The notes under the pieces are model-generated. The model was not told the origin of the DNA and made no database searches. It saw only the letters and a list, made by a program, of their open reading frames with translations. Below are positions 24,173 through 35,699 of a DNA stretch of 64,000 nt, piece by piece (position 1 is the first letter of the stretch; each line of letters opens with the position of its first letter). The stretch is taken from assembly GCA_014904845.1 (NCBI GenBank), contig MU119372.1, positions 55,035 through 119,034 on the forward strand, read 5' to 3'. The translations under genes were made by a program, and so were the position numbers. This stretch comes from Acephala macrosclerotiorum (Eukaryota; Ascomycota; Leotiomycetes; Helotiales; Mollisiaceae).

Positions 24173-26969
24173 TCAGCGCGTACGGAACACGCTGAATTTG
24201 CCCTCGCAGCCCTTTACCAAGTCATTCTTGTCCAAAAGTTCTCCTTCTACGTTACCCAATCTCCGTAGTTCTGGTAAGACCACAAGGTCCAAGGTACCGT
24301 CACGCTTGAGGGAAGATTCCCTGCTTCTGATAGGCTTAACCGTCTCGCCTAACTCCGACATAACAAGGAACATCCGGCATCTTAGCTGCCCGACGTCCAG
24401 CCACAACTTCGCTGCCTTATTGACCACTTGACTGATCCTCTTCTTTTCAATGTCGCCAACCATTGAAATGTTGTTCAGCTCTTGGATAAGCTCTTCGCTG
24501 ACCTCCTCCAGAGTCGATTCGTACCCTTGTTTGATACTATAGTTGGGATCCGAGGCCATCAAAGGTTGCCCGATTACTTCAACACATGTCGTGATCTTCT
24601 CGTACCTCCATTGCTCTGATTTCTGGGTTGCTATTGGGAAAAGCGATCCTGTACAATTGTACTTAGTATCCTTTTAGATGATGAACAACAAAGCAGGGCA
24701 CGACTTACCTTGGCCAAACATTTCTAACCATTCTTCTTCCATCACTCTGCCCTCGCTACCAAAGACCCGAAAAGGCGTACAAAATATTTTTTCGTAAAGA
24801 ATCACCCACATATTATTCTGGATGACAAACCGCTTTGCTTGCTTTGCTTGTTTCTTGTTGGTCGAATGTTCGAGTGCCTGCTCCGAAAACGGCCATCTTG
24901 ACTGACAACGCTTATCCCACGGGACACGCGCAAGCTCATCGACCTCGATAACAATGCCTTGCTGGAATCTACTAGCAACCTCGCCATCGCTGATAGCCTT
25001 GAAACGACTTCTCTTTACCAGAGCCCTCTGAAGAACTTCATTCGTCTCCTGTAGACCCTGCAAAGCTTTCGCCATGTTGAGCTCGTAATTGGCTTTCATG
25101 CTTGAGAATCTGGCTTCATACTCAGTCCTCATGGTCTCCATCTCCTGTGCTTTGCCTTCTAACCGTTGCCGAAAACTTTCGCCGGCTAGGTGAATGGCGG
25201 TACCCTGCTGGCTCTTCAGGTCTCTGATCTCCTTATCTTTCGCCTTCGATTCCCTATCAAATTCCGATCTCGCATCATCCAGCAAACTTTGGTACTTCCA
25301 CTCAGCCTGCTTTACAGCATTGTCTCGTTCACTCCTGATAGACTGAACGTCCTGGGCCTTTTCCTTTTGTATCCTCTCCAGCTTCTCATTTGCCGAGGTC
25401 AGCCGCCACTGAAACTCGTCTTTTGCCTGTTGCATTTCTTCGATGTACTTTTTGTTTAGTTCTGTCATCTCTCTTTCCTTGGACCCTCGTTCTTGGGCAA
25501 GCTCGGTCATCACACCATTCAATTCTTTTCGATGTTTCTCACAAGCGACTCGGTTCTCTTCTTCCAGCGCCGATTTCTCGCTGCGGAATTTCTTCTGCAG
25601 CTGTTTCTTCTGTTCAAGCAAGTTTTGCTGTATCTCATTTTCTTCGGCAATGTGCTCCGCTCTCAGGGTTTCTATCTTCTCCTCCTGTGCTTCCTTTGTT
25701 GCTGCATGATCACTCTGCTCTTTTAACAACCGACTCTCTAAACTCCTCCTCGTTTCTGATAGCTCCTTGCTAGCATTCTCTTCGGTACTCTTCAACTGTT
25801 GCTTGTGACTTTCGACAAGCTCCTTCTTTTCGATGCGGTGATTCTCTTGCAATTCCTTCAGGGTGGTTATCGAGCCTTCGAGCTTACCAATCTCTCTATT
25901 GGTATCCCTCTCTTTCCTTGCAGCCTCTTCTTTCATCTCTTGAATTTGTCGGACCAGCTCGTCGTAACTGATCTTCGGACCCTGGTTCCTATCCGGCTTC
26001 GTTCTTTGGCGGTCTCTGAATGGCTCCGTCTTCTCTGTTGGACTTTCTTCATCAGTGCTCGACTCTTCGCTCCCTTCTCTCAAAGGATGAGTCCTATCCA
26101 CCAATACCTTGCGTGACTTATCACTACTCCCATTGAATTTCCCACCTTCACGTCTCGGTGGGTGATGGGCCGACCCCTCTATTGGCTCGTTGGAAGCCTC
26201 GCTGCCCTGACTAGATACAAAGCTGGTGTTGTCCTGTAGTCTAGTGTCCATTGGGATAGTGGCGCCGTGCAGCGGGAATCCGTGTAACGGAACTCGGGGG
26301 GCAGGTAGCTCATCATCCAGAGCCGTTTTGACCGTTGCAACGTTGTCTCTTAACTTCTTACTATGTGAAAGCGGTGCGGTGCGGCGTTGCGGAATGGGAG
26401 GTGTGGGTTCCGGGTTCCTGTTGGCGAAAAGTGAACGAAGAGAAGTTTCGTTCGACAAACTTTGCTCATTTGGCTCAGGTGGAAGTATTTTATTCAAGTC
26501 TTGACCTGATCCAAATGCATCTTCTCTAAGTTCTGGGAGTCCTCCTGACCCTATGGGCTCGGTTCCGGTAGCATTCCTCCCTCGATTCATGATTGGAACA
26601 CGACTAGGTTGACCTGCCCCAGACCTGGGAATAGGTTCTGGGTTGGCCATGCTCCAAGGTCGGGACAAACTAGCTCCCACTCCTTCGGGCGGATCAGAGC
26701 CATTTAGCGGAGGACCCTCGAGAAGGTTATCATAGAATTCCTTCGTCGTTTGCGTTTGAGTTTGCTGCGGGGAGACAGATCCTGTCTCATCCTTGGCATC
26801 GAAAGCTTGCCGGAGGGCCTCTTGATCTCTTCGTTGTTGTCTTTCTTTTCTCTTGTTATCTATCTCGAGCTTCTTCTTACTCAACTTGTCGTCGATTCTG
26901 CAAAGCATGAGCATTCTCACAATTCTGATCTTGGGTTTGAAATTTATGAACAACTAACCTTTTCCACAT
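24173..26969 (-). CDS. Large coiled-coil protein, unknown function, about 891 aa
   Basis: Three exons. A tiny first exon (26969-26959) encodes MWK plus part of Arg. An intron (26958-26898) leads to the main exon 26897-24709, and a 60-bp intron (24708-24649) leads to 24648-24173. The joined start is MWKRIDDKLSKKKLEIDNKR, which is why I reject the ORF's own Met at 26953. Residues up to about 300 are low-complexity and Pro/Ser-rich. Roughly 320-620 are a long coiled coil rich in K, E and Q heptads. The last 250 residues are globular (FVIQNNMWVILYEKIFCTPF, then EEEWLEMFGQG). Such proteins are often scaffolds, but no partner is visible. It is divergent from the Hsp70-like gene, with 324 bp between start codons. 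Confidence 0.8.
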
Positions 26970-27293
26970 GATCGCGATTGTCAGTGCCCACCTAGGATTG
27001 AAAGCCTGTAGATCTCAGGTGAGGTCCTTCTGCTAGAGAACCAAGGTCCAAGGCTGACGTCCAGTGATGGAGGTTGGAGGTCGAGCACGGACCGAAAATG
27101 CACAGCCGCCACCATGCGCAACAGCTGCAGCTGACGTGTCGAGAAAAGAGCTGAACTCAAGGCTGCGCGCCTGAGGCCGAAGGTCAAAAGGAAGCAATTC
27201 CCCGAAATTGAACTCTTAGAAAGGCTGTCTCATCTCTCATTCTTTTTTGAACCATATCGTTACTCGATCCCTCAAGCCGCCTCTCATTTTGTC
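26970..27293. promoter_or_regulatory. Shared divergent promoter region
   Basis: The 324 bp between the start codons of the coiled-coil gene (minus) and the Hsp70-like gene (plus) must contain both promoters. I see no clear TATA box or known heat-shock element. The call rests only on geometry. Confidence 0.5.
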
Positions 27294-29944
27294 ATGAAAA
27301 TGGGCTCTCAACCTGAAAATCTACGAACTCGTCTAATCATCGCAATCGATTATGGCACAACATATACCGGTATGATCCCCATCAGGCTGCGGCTGAAAAC
27401 AATACTAGAATGCGCTGACAGTCTCATAGGAGTTGCCTACGCTACTCCAGCTGGGAAGAAAGCAAGTCTAACCGAGATTGATGTCGTTCAAGACTGGGGT
27501 GACCGGATGAGAAACCAAGACAAAGTCCCAAGTGTAATTTCATATTCAGGCAAAGTGGAGAAGAGTGAGCAACAATGGGGTTCGGATCTGAGCAAAGGCG
27601 CGATTGCCATGGTGCATACAAAACTTCAACTGGACGTTGACGATACTTCGACAGAGCTAGACCAGATTTTGGAGTCATTGGAGGGAATGCAGGATCTTAA
27701 CTTCCAGTACATCAAGAAGACGGAGGGCACACCTCGATATACTCGTCGAGGACCCGAAGAGATTGTGGCCGACTATCTAGAGAGAGTTTTCGAATACCTG
27801 GTTGGGGCAGTTTCGCATTTCACAGAAGAGTGGAGAACTCAGGCTCCAGTTGACATCGTTGCTACCATCCCAGCAGTAAGTTTTATTATCACTGAAATGT
27901 ATAGTTATCACTGCTTCAACTGATACTTTCAACTAGGAATGGGGCTACAGGGCTAAAAACTCCACTTTTCGGGCCTTGAGGAAAGCAGGGTTCAACGAAG
28001 ACAATTTTCCGCAGTTGAGCAAGATGCTCCTCGTCTCTGAACCAGAGGCTGCTGCTATATACACAGCTCGACATATGAAAGAGAAAATGGGCAAAGATTT
28101 CCTCAGAGCAAGTTTCACAGATACAGAAATCGTAACCCGTCCTGATTTGTATGACAGGTTGGCGAGTGTTTCGTGCTGTGCGATGCAGGCGGAGGAACAG
28201 TTGTTAGTGGCCCCCTCGCCTTCCAAGACAATTCTAATACTACTGTCGTCAGGACCTCGTAAGCATCGCTTTCTTGGAGGCTTATTACCTCTTTCGGCAT
28301 GTCTCTGGAGTGCATTGCTCCATCTGCACTCCTGCTGTGCTCCAGACGACTCCTAAGACATGCATTTCTACTCTTGAAGCACACAAAAGAAGTTAGCTGA
28401 CTCCGAGATCTTGATGAACAGGTGTCATACAAGGTCAAGCAGCTTGAACCAGCTTTCGAAATCGAGCCAATTGGACTGCCAGCTAGTGAGTCAGTCAACT
28501 CTCCATTTTCTTTGGCTCCGTCTGAATTACACTGACACTGGAGAGGCGATAAATGCGGGGCTATTTTTATCAATCTCGCTTTTAAGAAGTGGTTACGAAA
28601 ATTGATTGGACAGGACAGGTACCGAGAGCTTGACCAGAGAGATGATGCGCATCTTTCGGACAAGATCAGCTCTCATGACTCTGAAGGCGAAATGATGCGA
28701 ACTCTCAGTACGCATATTTTACTTTGTCCGACTTACTAGCAAGTCTCACACTGATCTCTTTGTAGTGAAGCAGTTTGAAACCAAGAAAAGGGCGTTCACA
28801 GCAGAGAGCGGAGATGTGCATATTGATCTGCCGGAGTGTTTTCACGATTGGCACATCGATGACCGAGTTGAGGAAGGGGAAATCACAATCCCAAGGTACT
28901 TTCACACCCGCATCTCCCTATCTTTGATCACCACCTAATATAGGTCAGCTACGATATGCAAAATTTCTTTGAGCATTGCGCAGGAAAGATCGTAAACTTG
29001 ATCAGTAACCAACGTGAGTACATAGAAAGTCATGGGATTCGATTAAAGGTAAGATCTTACGAGCATATCCTGGCTTTAAAAGTTCTTTCTTAGGCTTATG
29101 AAAACCTCCAGAATGTTTTCTTGGTCGGTGGCTTCGCCGAATCTCCCTATCTTCAAGCTTCGATTAGAGAGTCATTGGATCTATTGCCAGTGAGTGTCGA
29201 GTTGAGGGTTCCGAATACCTCGTAAGTCTATTCCTTGAAGCAGGTCCCATTTTCTGAAAACGGTGACTGATCTTGAGTTATAAGGGAGGCCGTAACTGCT
29301 GTTGTTCGCGGGGCTGCTATATTCGGTATTGAGAAGGCAACCCAAAAAACAACGACCACCATGTCTGCTTGTCCACGAAGTTATGGAGTCCTTGACAGCA
29401 CTCTTTTTTCAGAAGTTGATAACCAGTCCGAAGATCGTGTCAAAGACACCATACTAAATATGGACATGGCAAAAGATCAACTAAGGTGGCTGATCAAAAA
29501 GGGGGACCTTGTTCTGTCCAATCGAATCAAGGAGGTCTCTCGACCCTTCGATAGAATGTTTACGGAGTATGGATCCAAAAAGGGGACAATTCCTGTTTTC
29601 GCATACAATTACGATGATCTCCCGGAGCGTTATGACAACTCTCATAATGGTAACTTTAATCTATTCCCCTCCTTCTAGTATCTTATCATGCTAATTGATT
29701 TGTAGAGCCAGGTCTATCCCAGATCTATACTCTCGAGTATGATTTGGGTGACATTTCACTGCAGGAGTTTGAAAGTTTCAAGCTCGAACGGAGCGTACCA
29801 TTCTACGTTGCGTCGCTTGTCTTGAAGATGAGAATCGCTCCGCAGGGATTGAGGGTTCAACTATGGTTCAAGGACCGACTTGTCTGTGCCGAGAAGATTG
29901 GCGATCCCATACTCAAAGATTTAGTAACGCTGCCTCTGGTTTAG
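27294..29944 (+). CDS. Hsp70-like actin-fold ATPase, 643 aa
   Basis: Twelve exons join in frame: 27294-27369, 27430-27875, 27937-28107, 28158-28202, 28253-28258, 28422-28485, 28546-28707, 28766-28895, 28949-29048, 29094-29221, 29285-29649, 29706-29944. Hsp70/actin motifs are in order: phosphate-1 IAIDYGTTYTGVAY, LLVSEPEAAAIY, phosphate-2 CDAGGGTVDLVSY, and adenosine loop VFLVGGFAESPYLQ. The C-terminal third does not resemble the canonical Hsp70 substrate domain and has no EEVD end. It therefore belongs with the fungal Hsp12A-like, Hsp70-related proteins of unknown client. Odd points: the intron at 28108 begins GC, and exon 5 is only GACCTC, supplying the conserved Asp-Leu after GGGTV. No disruption is needed to read it. 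Confidence 0.9.
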
Positions 29945-30259
29945 AAGTTGAGATGGTTTAATATGGTTTAGCTGATAGGTGGATGAGGAATTACGGAGCG
30001 AAAATACTTGATTTGAGACATGACGAACATATGTACATGCATTATTGTGGAATTACAGTTTCTTGCTGCGAAATATTCAATAAATCCAAATGTATAGCAT
30101 CGTCCCTATCCACTCTTGTAGTTCAGAAAAGAAAAAACTAGAAGTAGAAGAGATTCACTCCTTATTGCTCATCGACATTTGATACCATTCTGATCCCGTA
30201 TTATTGTACACCTAGACTCCGCCATTACTCTCATATATCCTTGTTCAAGGCTATTGTAC
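29945..30259. other. Convergent 3' region
   Basis: Lies between the stop codons of the Hsp70-like gene and the hevein-domain gene. Probably holds both 3' UTRs; no terminator motif can be named. Confidence 0.5.
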
Positions 30260-31026
30260 TCATCTCTCATTCTCAACATTGCGTTGATTGGGTCTCGAAA
30301 TCAGCCCTTGGTAAACATTTGCAGGCTCTTGCATCTGTGTTGGTGTGGTATCAGGAGTCGTGCTCCTTGTAGTAGTAACTGCCGCAGGGCTGTCTCTTGG
30401 GTGCCTCCGGCGCAGGCATAAAATGAGTAAAGTTATCAACATGATAAGTGCCACACCTCCCACAGCTCCGCCGGCAATAGCACCAGTTTTTGCCTTCCCA
30501 GAAAGGCCATTGTCGTTTCCTACGTTCGCAGTCGATGAGCTGGTCGAGGAGGTGGAAGAAGAGGTAGTAAGTGGGGTCTTCGTTGTGGTTTGAGTGTTCG
30601 AAGTGGAAGAGGCAGTCCCATTCACAGACATTGTGAAAAGGGTTGTAAGAGTGCTGTAGAAGCTCGCTGGGTCAACGCAGCCATATTGGCATCCGTTGCT
30701 AACAAAGCAATATGTTTCGTTAGAGCCGCAAAATCTGTTTTCCAATAAGTCAGTACTTCAAGACTCATCGACTTCGAAGTGTTGCTAACATACCCGTTGA
30801 TGCTGCAGCATGTCCTCCCATTTGCCATAGGCAAACATGGAGCCATGCCATGCTGATAACCGCACATGCCATCAGCACCTGGCGTACCCGATGGTGTCGC
30901 AGAAGTTGCTGTCGTCGTCATGTTGCTTGTACCTGGGTCCTTGCAGCGGGCCAAGTCGAGCCAATCGGGTTTACTCGAGGTACGGGCGAGGTTAAGACGC
31001 AGTTGTGGGGTTGATCTAGCAAACAA
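30260..31026 (-). CDS. Chitin-binding (hevein-type) single-pass membrane protein
   Basis: Two exons, with an intron at 30793-30735, join to a hevein-like type-1 chitin-binding domain. It has a CCSINGFCGSNETYC core, followed by NGCQYGC, in the usual Cys spacing of CBM18. A Ser/Thr-rich stalk of about 45 residues follows. Then comes one membrane helix, AIAGGAVGGVALIMLITLLI, a basic stop-transfer CLRRRH, and a short cytosolic tail. Single-pass mucin-like proteins of this shape act as wall sensors or adhesins in fungi; binding of chitin is inferred from the domain. The start is uncertain. The frame is open upstream of 31026 without an ATG or clear signal peptide, so another 5' exon is likely. A hydrophobic stretch in another frame near 31030-31080 might belong to it. 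Confidence 0.75.
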
Positions 31027-31099
31027 TGCTTGACCACCAGGAATGCGAACAGTACGAGAGAGTTCAGAAGAATAAATGTTAAGGCTGGGACTTTCAATC

Positions 31100-31657
31100 T
31101 CTAGAAAACCGAGTTCATTCAGAGTCGGCGCCTAGGGAGCCTTGCGCGCAGGCTCATGGTGCATTCACGATTGGGCGGTGGCTCAGCTTCTACGCCTGGA
31201 ACGTTGTGGCTTGCCATTTCAATATTTAAGACAGCCTCAAAATGCGAATTGGGCTCATACATAATTTTCCCTCCAATCGAAGTAATCGAGATCCTCGCTA
31301 GACATATACTAGTTCAGAAAGAGATGAGGGGAAAAGGTGCGCCAGGCCCGAGCAAAATGTACGGCGTCATTGCTGTCTCAGAGCCTTCTCCAGCTTTTTG
31401 CAAAAGTTCTTCGAGTGCATCTGGATCTGGGGTCTCCTACAACTAAGCTTGCACCTCATATGACACCCCTGCAGTTGAAGGAGTTGCTATAGTCCCAACG
31501 TGCTTTTTTTTATTCAACGAAAACGGGCAAAAACGCCACTAACGCCCCCTAAACGTTAAGCGAGATACCCCTGTCTACTTGCCTGTAGACCACGAAAGCA
31601 CGTGCTCCCCGCATTCCCCAAGTCTTTGCATGCTTCGCTCGACTTGATGAGTCGCCG
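31100..31657. other. Intergenic, weak coding traces only
   Basis: The minus-strand frame from about 31440 reads GTPDPDALEELLQKAGEGSE and later MYEPNSHFEAVLNIEMASH with a stop between, which may be an old coding relic. I cannot assign it. The region near 31500-31570 has an A/C-rich stretch with no recognisable function. Confidence 0.35.
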
Positions 31658-32037
31658 CTAGCTCGATCCAACATTTCTTGCAGCAGTCGCAGACCAGTCC
31701 CTAGCTTTTCGGGGTTGCATATTCATTGTTTTGCTCCTCAAACTAGAACAAATTGGCTCTCTTCTATTCCTTTGACTCGTCTTGTGAGAATCGCCGCCCC
31801 TGTACTAAGAGAACTGCCCCCCGAAGCCGTGAAGATGACTTACCACGTGTATGACAGCGCTTCATAGTAGGGCTTCTCCTCATAAAACTTGTGATACAGC
31901 TGACAATATATTGGAACGTCTGCACCTGGTACCGATTGTCCTTCCGACACTGTTGCAATCGAGAAGGTTCGAGAGCAAAGCTTGAGGATGCGGAACTCGA
32001 GTTCAGAGGAGCTAAATTCAGCATGAAATTTGGGCAT
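31658..32037 (-). pseudogene. HET-domain gene fragment (N-terminal part)
   Basis: Reads MPKFHAEFSSSELEFRILKL, then YYEALSYTW up to a GTAAGT donor after 31844. Splicing to an acceptor (cttagtacag) about 45 bp on gives the HET hallmark ALSYTWGGDS. The frame then runs into a non-homologous tail and stops at 31658-31660. HET proteins are several hundred residues long, and the rest of the domain (the DAICINQ-type block) is missing. This is a truncated copy or a very short remnant. HET proteins mediate heterokaryon incompatibility; this fragment alone probably does not. Confidence 0.65.
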
Positions 32038-32593
32038 TCTATTGAAACGTTATGCTCCCACTGAATTTGAGTTGAGGGATGATGTGTAGCGGCTGCTTGA
32101 AGTCCCCAGCCTTGCTTGGGAATTCGAGAGCGAAGGGAGAATTAGTGGGGCATGCTGAAGAGAGCGGTGCCCGGCTGCAGTGCGCCTGCCAAGATGGGAC
32201 TTTTCAGCTGAAGCCTGAACACTTGGCAGAACGCCTCGAAAAGGAAAGCCTGCTTTCGAATGCGCCACCTAAAAAGTCTTGCGATTATCGGAAGCCAATG
32301 CGGCCGCAGAAATTTTGTCACGAGAAACACAACGCAGCTCGGTCGGGAATGAGGGTCCTGAAACGAGGCCCTAAGCAAGAGCTTTCAGGGTGCATTCACG
32401 CCCTAGCCTCGTAAAGCTAGCCCAAAATGTTAGCAATCACTGCCCTGGAAGTCCGCTGCGACTCGTTGAACTTCAGCGATCGAGCCCTCCAATTAATTCA
32501 TTAAGCAATACACAAAGACCGCAAGAGTCATAAATCACAAATGAAAAAAGTTTAGCTCAGAAGAAAATGGGTATGGTATTATTCTACGTCATG
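32038..32593. other. Intergenic, no gene seen
   Basis: Overlapping ORFs of about 70-110 codons on both strands, without recognisable content. Confidence 0.4.
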
Positions 32594-33427
32594 TTATACA
32601 ATATGAAATAAGCTCCTGCGAAGGAAAGTCAGAAAAACGCATGTTGAGAAAAAATATAGGGCCATAATGCGGTCACTTGCAAATTGACCTGAGTCCAGCT
32701 CAAACAAACATAATTCTTGCCTGTCTCCATCCTTCTCAATCGCGAACAGCGAAATGAGCCCGGAACCAGCTCTTCTCCTCAGAGGCAAGCTTTCGAGCTT
32801 CTTGTACAAGTCCGTCAATGTTGCCATTTCCACCTGTCCCAAATGGGCAGGAGGGGCTGACTTCCTTGCGAAATTTCTCTCACGCTCCTTCAGAGCATTC
32901 TCACATCCTTTCCTCGCCTCCTCGACTGTAGCCCAAAACTTCTCGAGGTCGCTCTCAAGCAAGCACTTCTTGGCTACCAGGTCGTTGAGATTTCTTTGTG
33001 CTTCTTCGAGCTCCTCGATTGTATCCATGACGGATTTACCTCCACGCCATTTGGCTCTAGACATGCGGGCTTCGAGCGCCTCGACGTCGGATTTTTGGTC
33101 TTTAATGTGTGGTTGAAGTTTTTCAAGTTTTAGGTATTGTGGCTGCAGTCCTCGTTCGAGGTATCTGACTAGGTTTGCTGTCTCCTCTCCGTTCGACTTC
33201 TTGAGCTTTTCCAAGGCTTCTTTTTCGTCAGCGAATTGATCGTTGTGGGTAAGGAGTGCCTCGTACCTCAGGGAGAGCTTTGCGTCATTGTCATAGACGA
33301 TGATGCTCAGCTCGGATAAGTTGAGGTGCCCAGCCTCGAGGACTGTGTGAGGGAAGTTTGACTCACATTTTCTGCAAGGTTTATTGTGTGCGGCGTTGAA
33401 CGTGGAGATATAGGAGTCAGAAAACAT
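32594..33427 (-). CDS. CxxC-headed coiled-coil protein, paralogue 1
   Basis: A 277-residue frame. The head (residues about 1-35) has HNKPCRKCESNFPHTVLEA followed by GH, giving a C-x2-C-x4-H-x6-H spacing that could hold zinc. A long charged helical region follows (QFADEKEALEKL, DVEALEARMS, LLESDLEKFWATVEEARKG), likely coiled coil. The C-terminal 60 residues differ from the paralogue and end in a hydrophobic YFFSTCVFLTFL segment. The head and two coiled-coil blocks match the gene at 34453-35055, so the pair arose by tandem duplication. Same strand, about 1 kb apart. Function unknown; zinc binding is inferred from spacing only. Confidence 0.7.
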   Translation of the reverse strand: MFSDSYISTFNAAHNKPCRKCESNFPHTVLEAGHLNLSELSIIVYDNDAKLSLRYEALLTHNDQFADEKEALEKLKKSNGEETANLVRYLERGLQPQYLKLEKLQPHIKDQKSDVEALEARMSRAKWRGGKSVMDTIEELEEAQRNLNDLVAKKCLLESDLEKFWATVEEARKGCENALKERERNFARKSAPPAHLGQVEMATLTDLYKKLESLPLRRRAGSGLISLFAIEKDGDRQELCLFELDSGQFASDRIMALYFFSTCVFLTFLRRSLFHIV

Positions 33428-33479
33428 TGAGATGATGAATCCGATTGTTTTAGACGGATGTCGAAGTCTGCTTAGGAAG

Positions 33480-34452
33480 AGTACCTGCCAGGGTAGAAAA
33501 AGTCTGCTTGGGATTTAAGAACAGTCAAGATTGCTAGCGTAAGATCGTAGGTGCTGGTGGAGAAGTCCTTGAATACCAATCATCTGCATCTTAATACAAA
33601 GTACAACTAATTGTTTCCTGATAATCCCTAACTCTACTTTGAAAAGCCTCGACTGAACAATGACATTGCGCTTAGATGGACGATTCATAAAGGCGGAAGA
33701 TCTTCAGAATCGCTCTAAGCTTTGTCCTCTTGACAAAACTAGGACAAATTCTTTGTTCTGGGTAGTGTTTTATCCACTTTCTGTGCCTATGACGACGTTG
33801 ATTATGTTCCGGAGCAAGCACATCAAGGAAATCAGTGCGGTGTGTGTCACGTGAAAGCTCCTGCTCTACCTTGTGGACACGACCCGAGTACCCGCATTCT
33901 GACTCTGACGTTTATAGATTCACTTTGGGACCAAGCCGTATATATTTCCAAAAGATACGCCTGAGTGGCAAGAGTCAAATGAGGACAAATTTTCAAAAGC
34001 GTGAGGATCGGAAGGAAATGGAATGTGGTTAGCAAATTCATACATGGTGGTGCGGGAAAAATCATAATTACAAAGGTATTGTAAAAACGATAAAAAACAT
34101 TATGATTGAAAGGAAATCAAATTTTATCCATAGATCTAAAGAATGGAGCATTTGCTCTACCGTGGGTAGTTTAAAGGATGTACAGTAGAAGAAGAGTGAA
34201 ATGCAAACGCGAGAAAGAGTCTGAAAATATCGCAAGAATAGATAGTGCTCACTCGAGTCCAGCTCAAAGCGGTAAGTATATTTGTCTCACATCTCTCTCT
34301 CTCTCTTTTCATTCTAGCATCCTCAGACTCATTCTCTCTTCCCCATTTCCTCTGGAGCTCGCCTTAGTAAGTCTCCCTGCTTCCGCCTTTAGCTCTTTCA
34401 GCCCCTCCATCACAGCAGAAGACAGATTTCCATGAGGCTCTGTCTTCCTCCT
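33480..34452. other. Intergenic between the two paralogues
   Basis: Contains short ORFs and a CT-rich microsatellite (tctctctctctct) near 34292-34305. No gene supported. Confidence 0.45.
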
Positions 34453-35055
34453 CTATGCTGCTCTTCGTTCGTCGAGATTATCCGCAACATCCTTCTTGCA
34501 AGCTTCGAACGTAGATTGGAAGGTCTTGAGCTCAGATTCCAAGAGGTCGTTCTTAAGGACTAGTACTTGGAGTTCTGTCTGGGCTTTTTCGAGCTCGAGA
34601 TTTGCTGGTGGAGGTGGTGGTGGGAGTTGTGCAGCTCTCCATTCTGGGGGCGTTGGTCTGGGTTTGAGTTGGAGAGCGACACCGGCCACGCAGGTCTCCC
34701 AGTGTTCGACGTCGAGCTTCTTGGCTCCGATGTCGAGGGTGAGCTGGGAGATCTCCGCGAGTTTAGCCTTACGGTCTGCATTGATGACGGAGAGGAGGTG
34801 CTCGAGTTCGAGTTCATCTTGTTCGATGAGTTGCTCGAGGGCGATTCTCTCGTCAGCGAACTGCGAGTAGTGTTTGTCGATCTCAATCTCTCTCTGGGCA
34901 ATGTCTGACTGGAGTGCCAGGATCACGTCTTCGAGTTGGGAGATGTTTAGGTGGAGAGCTTCAAGTTCGGTGTGGTGGGGGCCGGGGATCTGGCACTTGG
35001 GACACGGCTTGCCATGGAATTTGTTGTAGGTAGTGATTTGATAGTTGGACGTCAT
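34453..35055 (-). CDS. CxxC-headed coiled-coil protein, paralogue 2
   Basis: A 200-residue frame with head HGKPCPKCQIPGPHHTELEA then LH, giving C-x2-C-x6-H-x6-H. Shared blocks with the 32594 gene are KPC.KC, PH.T.LEA.HLN.S.L, QFADE..ALE.L, DVE, and LLES.L..F.. T.E. A Pro run (LPPPPPPAN) splits the coiled coil, and the protein stops at NLDERRAA, so it lacks the paralogue's hydrophobic tail. No signal peptide. I see no disruption. Family unknown to me. Confidence 0.7.
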   Translation of the reverse strand: MTSNYQITTYNKFHGKPCPKCQIPGPHHTELEALHLNISQLEDVILALQSDIAQREIEIDKHYSQFADERIALEQLIEQDELELEHLLSVINADRKAKLAEISQLTLDIGAKKLDVEHWETCVAGVALQLKPRPTPPEWRAAQLPPPPPPANLELEKAQTELQVLVLKNDLLESELKTFQSTFEACKKDVADNLDERRAA

Positions 35056-35543
35056 CTCGGTGGATGAGGTGGGTGTCCGGGTATGTAATCGATAGCGTAA
35101 ACTTAGTCAAGTGAAGTCGTAGTTGGGTAGGTGGAACGGTGGGTGAGGGGGATAAGTCCCAAGATGCGACCCAAACTCATAATTTTATACTTAGCTGATT
35201 TATCTTGTATTCGGAGGCGTTCTAAAATCTAGGGATGAGATCCTTTTGACAAGAACAATGGCATTGTGTTGGCCGTGAAAGACTTGTCACGTGTGCAAAA
35301 TCCCGCATTGTAGTGCAAAACTGTTCTTGAAACTTGTGTCACTCTGTCTAGATGCATAACAAGTATCTGTGGCTACAACGACATTGTTACTGAACAATTC
35401 AATGCATGCAATCATCGGATATAAAATTATGACCAATTAATACCATCACTGTTTTTGGCTATCTCCCTTCACCTCCAAAATTCTGAAATGCAAACTTCGA
35501 AGCCTACAGGTAGAACACGCGAACTCAACGAAATCAAGCGAAG
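35056..35543. other. Intergenic, divergent upstream regions
   Basis: Between the minus-strand paralogue and the plus-strand mini-protein. Nothing recognisable beyond the expected promoters. Confidence 0.45.
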
Positions 35544-35699
35544 ATGTGTGTGATCATCAAATACGTGTATAGATGTGGGCACGTGGAGCGCCGTCTTCGG
35601 ACATGCGAGTGGAGAGATCTAGGACACGCTCCTGGACCAGCTGTCCTGACCTCCACGAGGCCAGGCTGGCCACGAAATCAAAATGCGAGAAATTTCTGA
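35544..35699 (+). CDS. 51-aa MC...CxH mini-protein
   Basis: Reads MCVIIKYVYRCGHVERRLRT then C21 and a basic Pro-rich tail, ending at TGA 35697-35699. Residues C2, C11, H13 and C21 form a possible small metal site. The start matches the gene at 36207 in pattern (MC, then YxCxHVE, then C). Small proteins beginning MC with a YxCGH core are common in Pezizomycotina and unnamed. Too short to be certain it is translated. Confidence 0.5.
   Translation: MCVIIKYVYRCGHVERRLRTCEWRDLGHAPGPAVLTSTRPGWPRNQNARNF

Noticed and set aside
25390..25773. 127-codon plus-strand ORF rich in Ser and Phe
   Set aside because: Antisense shadow of the Lys/Glu-rich coiled-coil gene.
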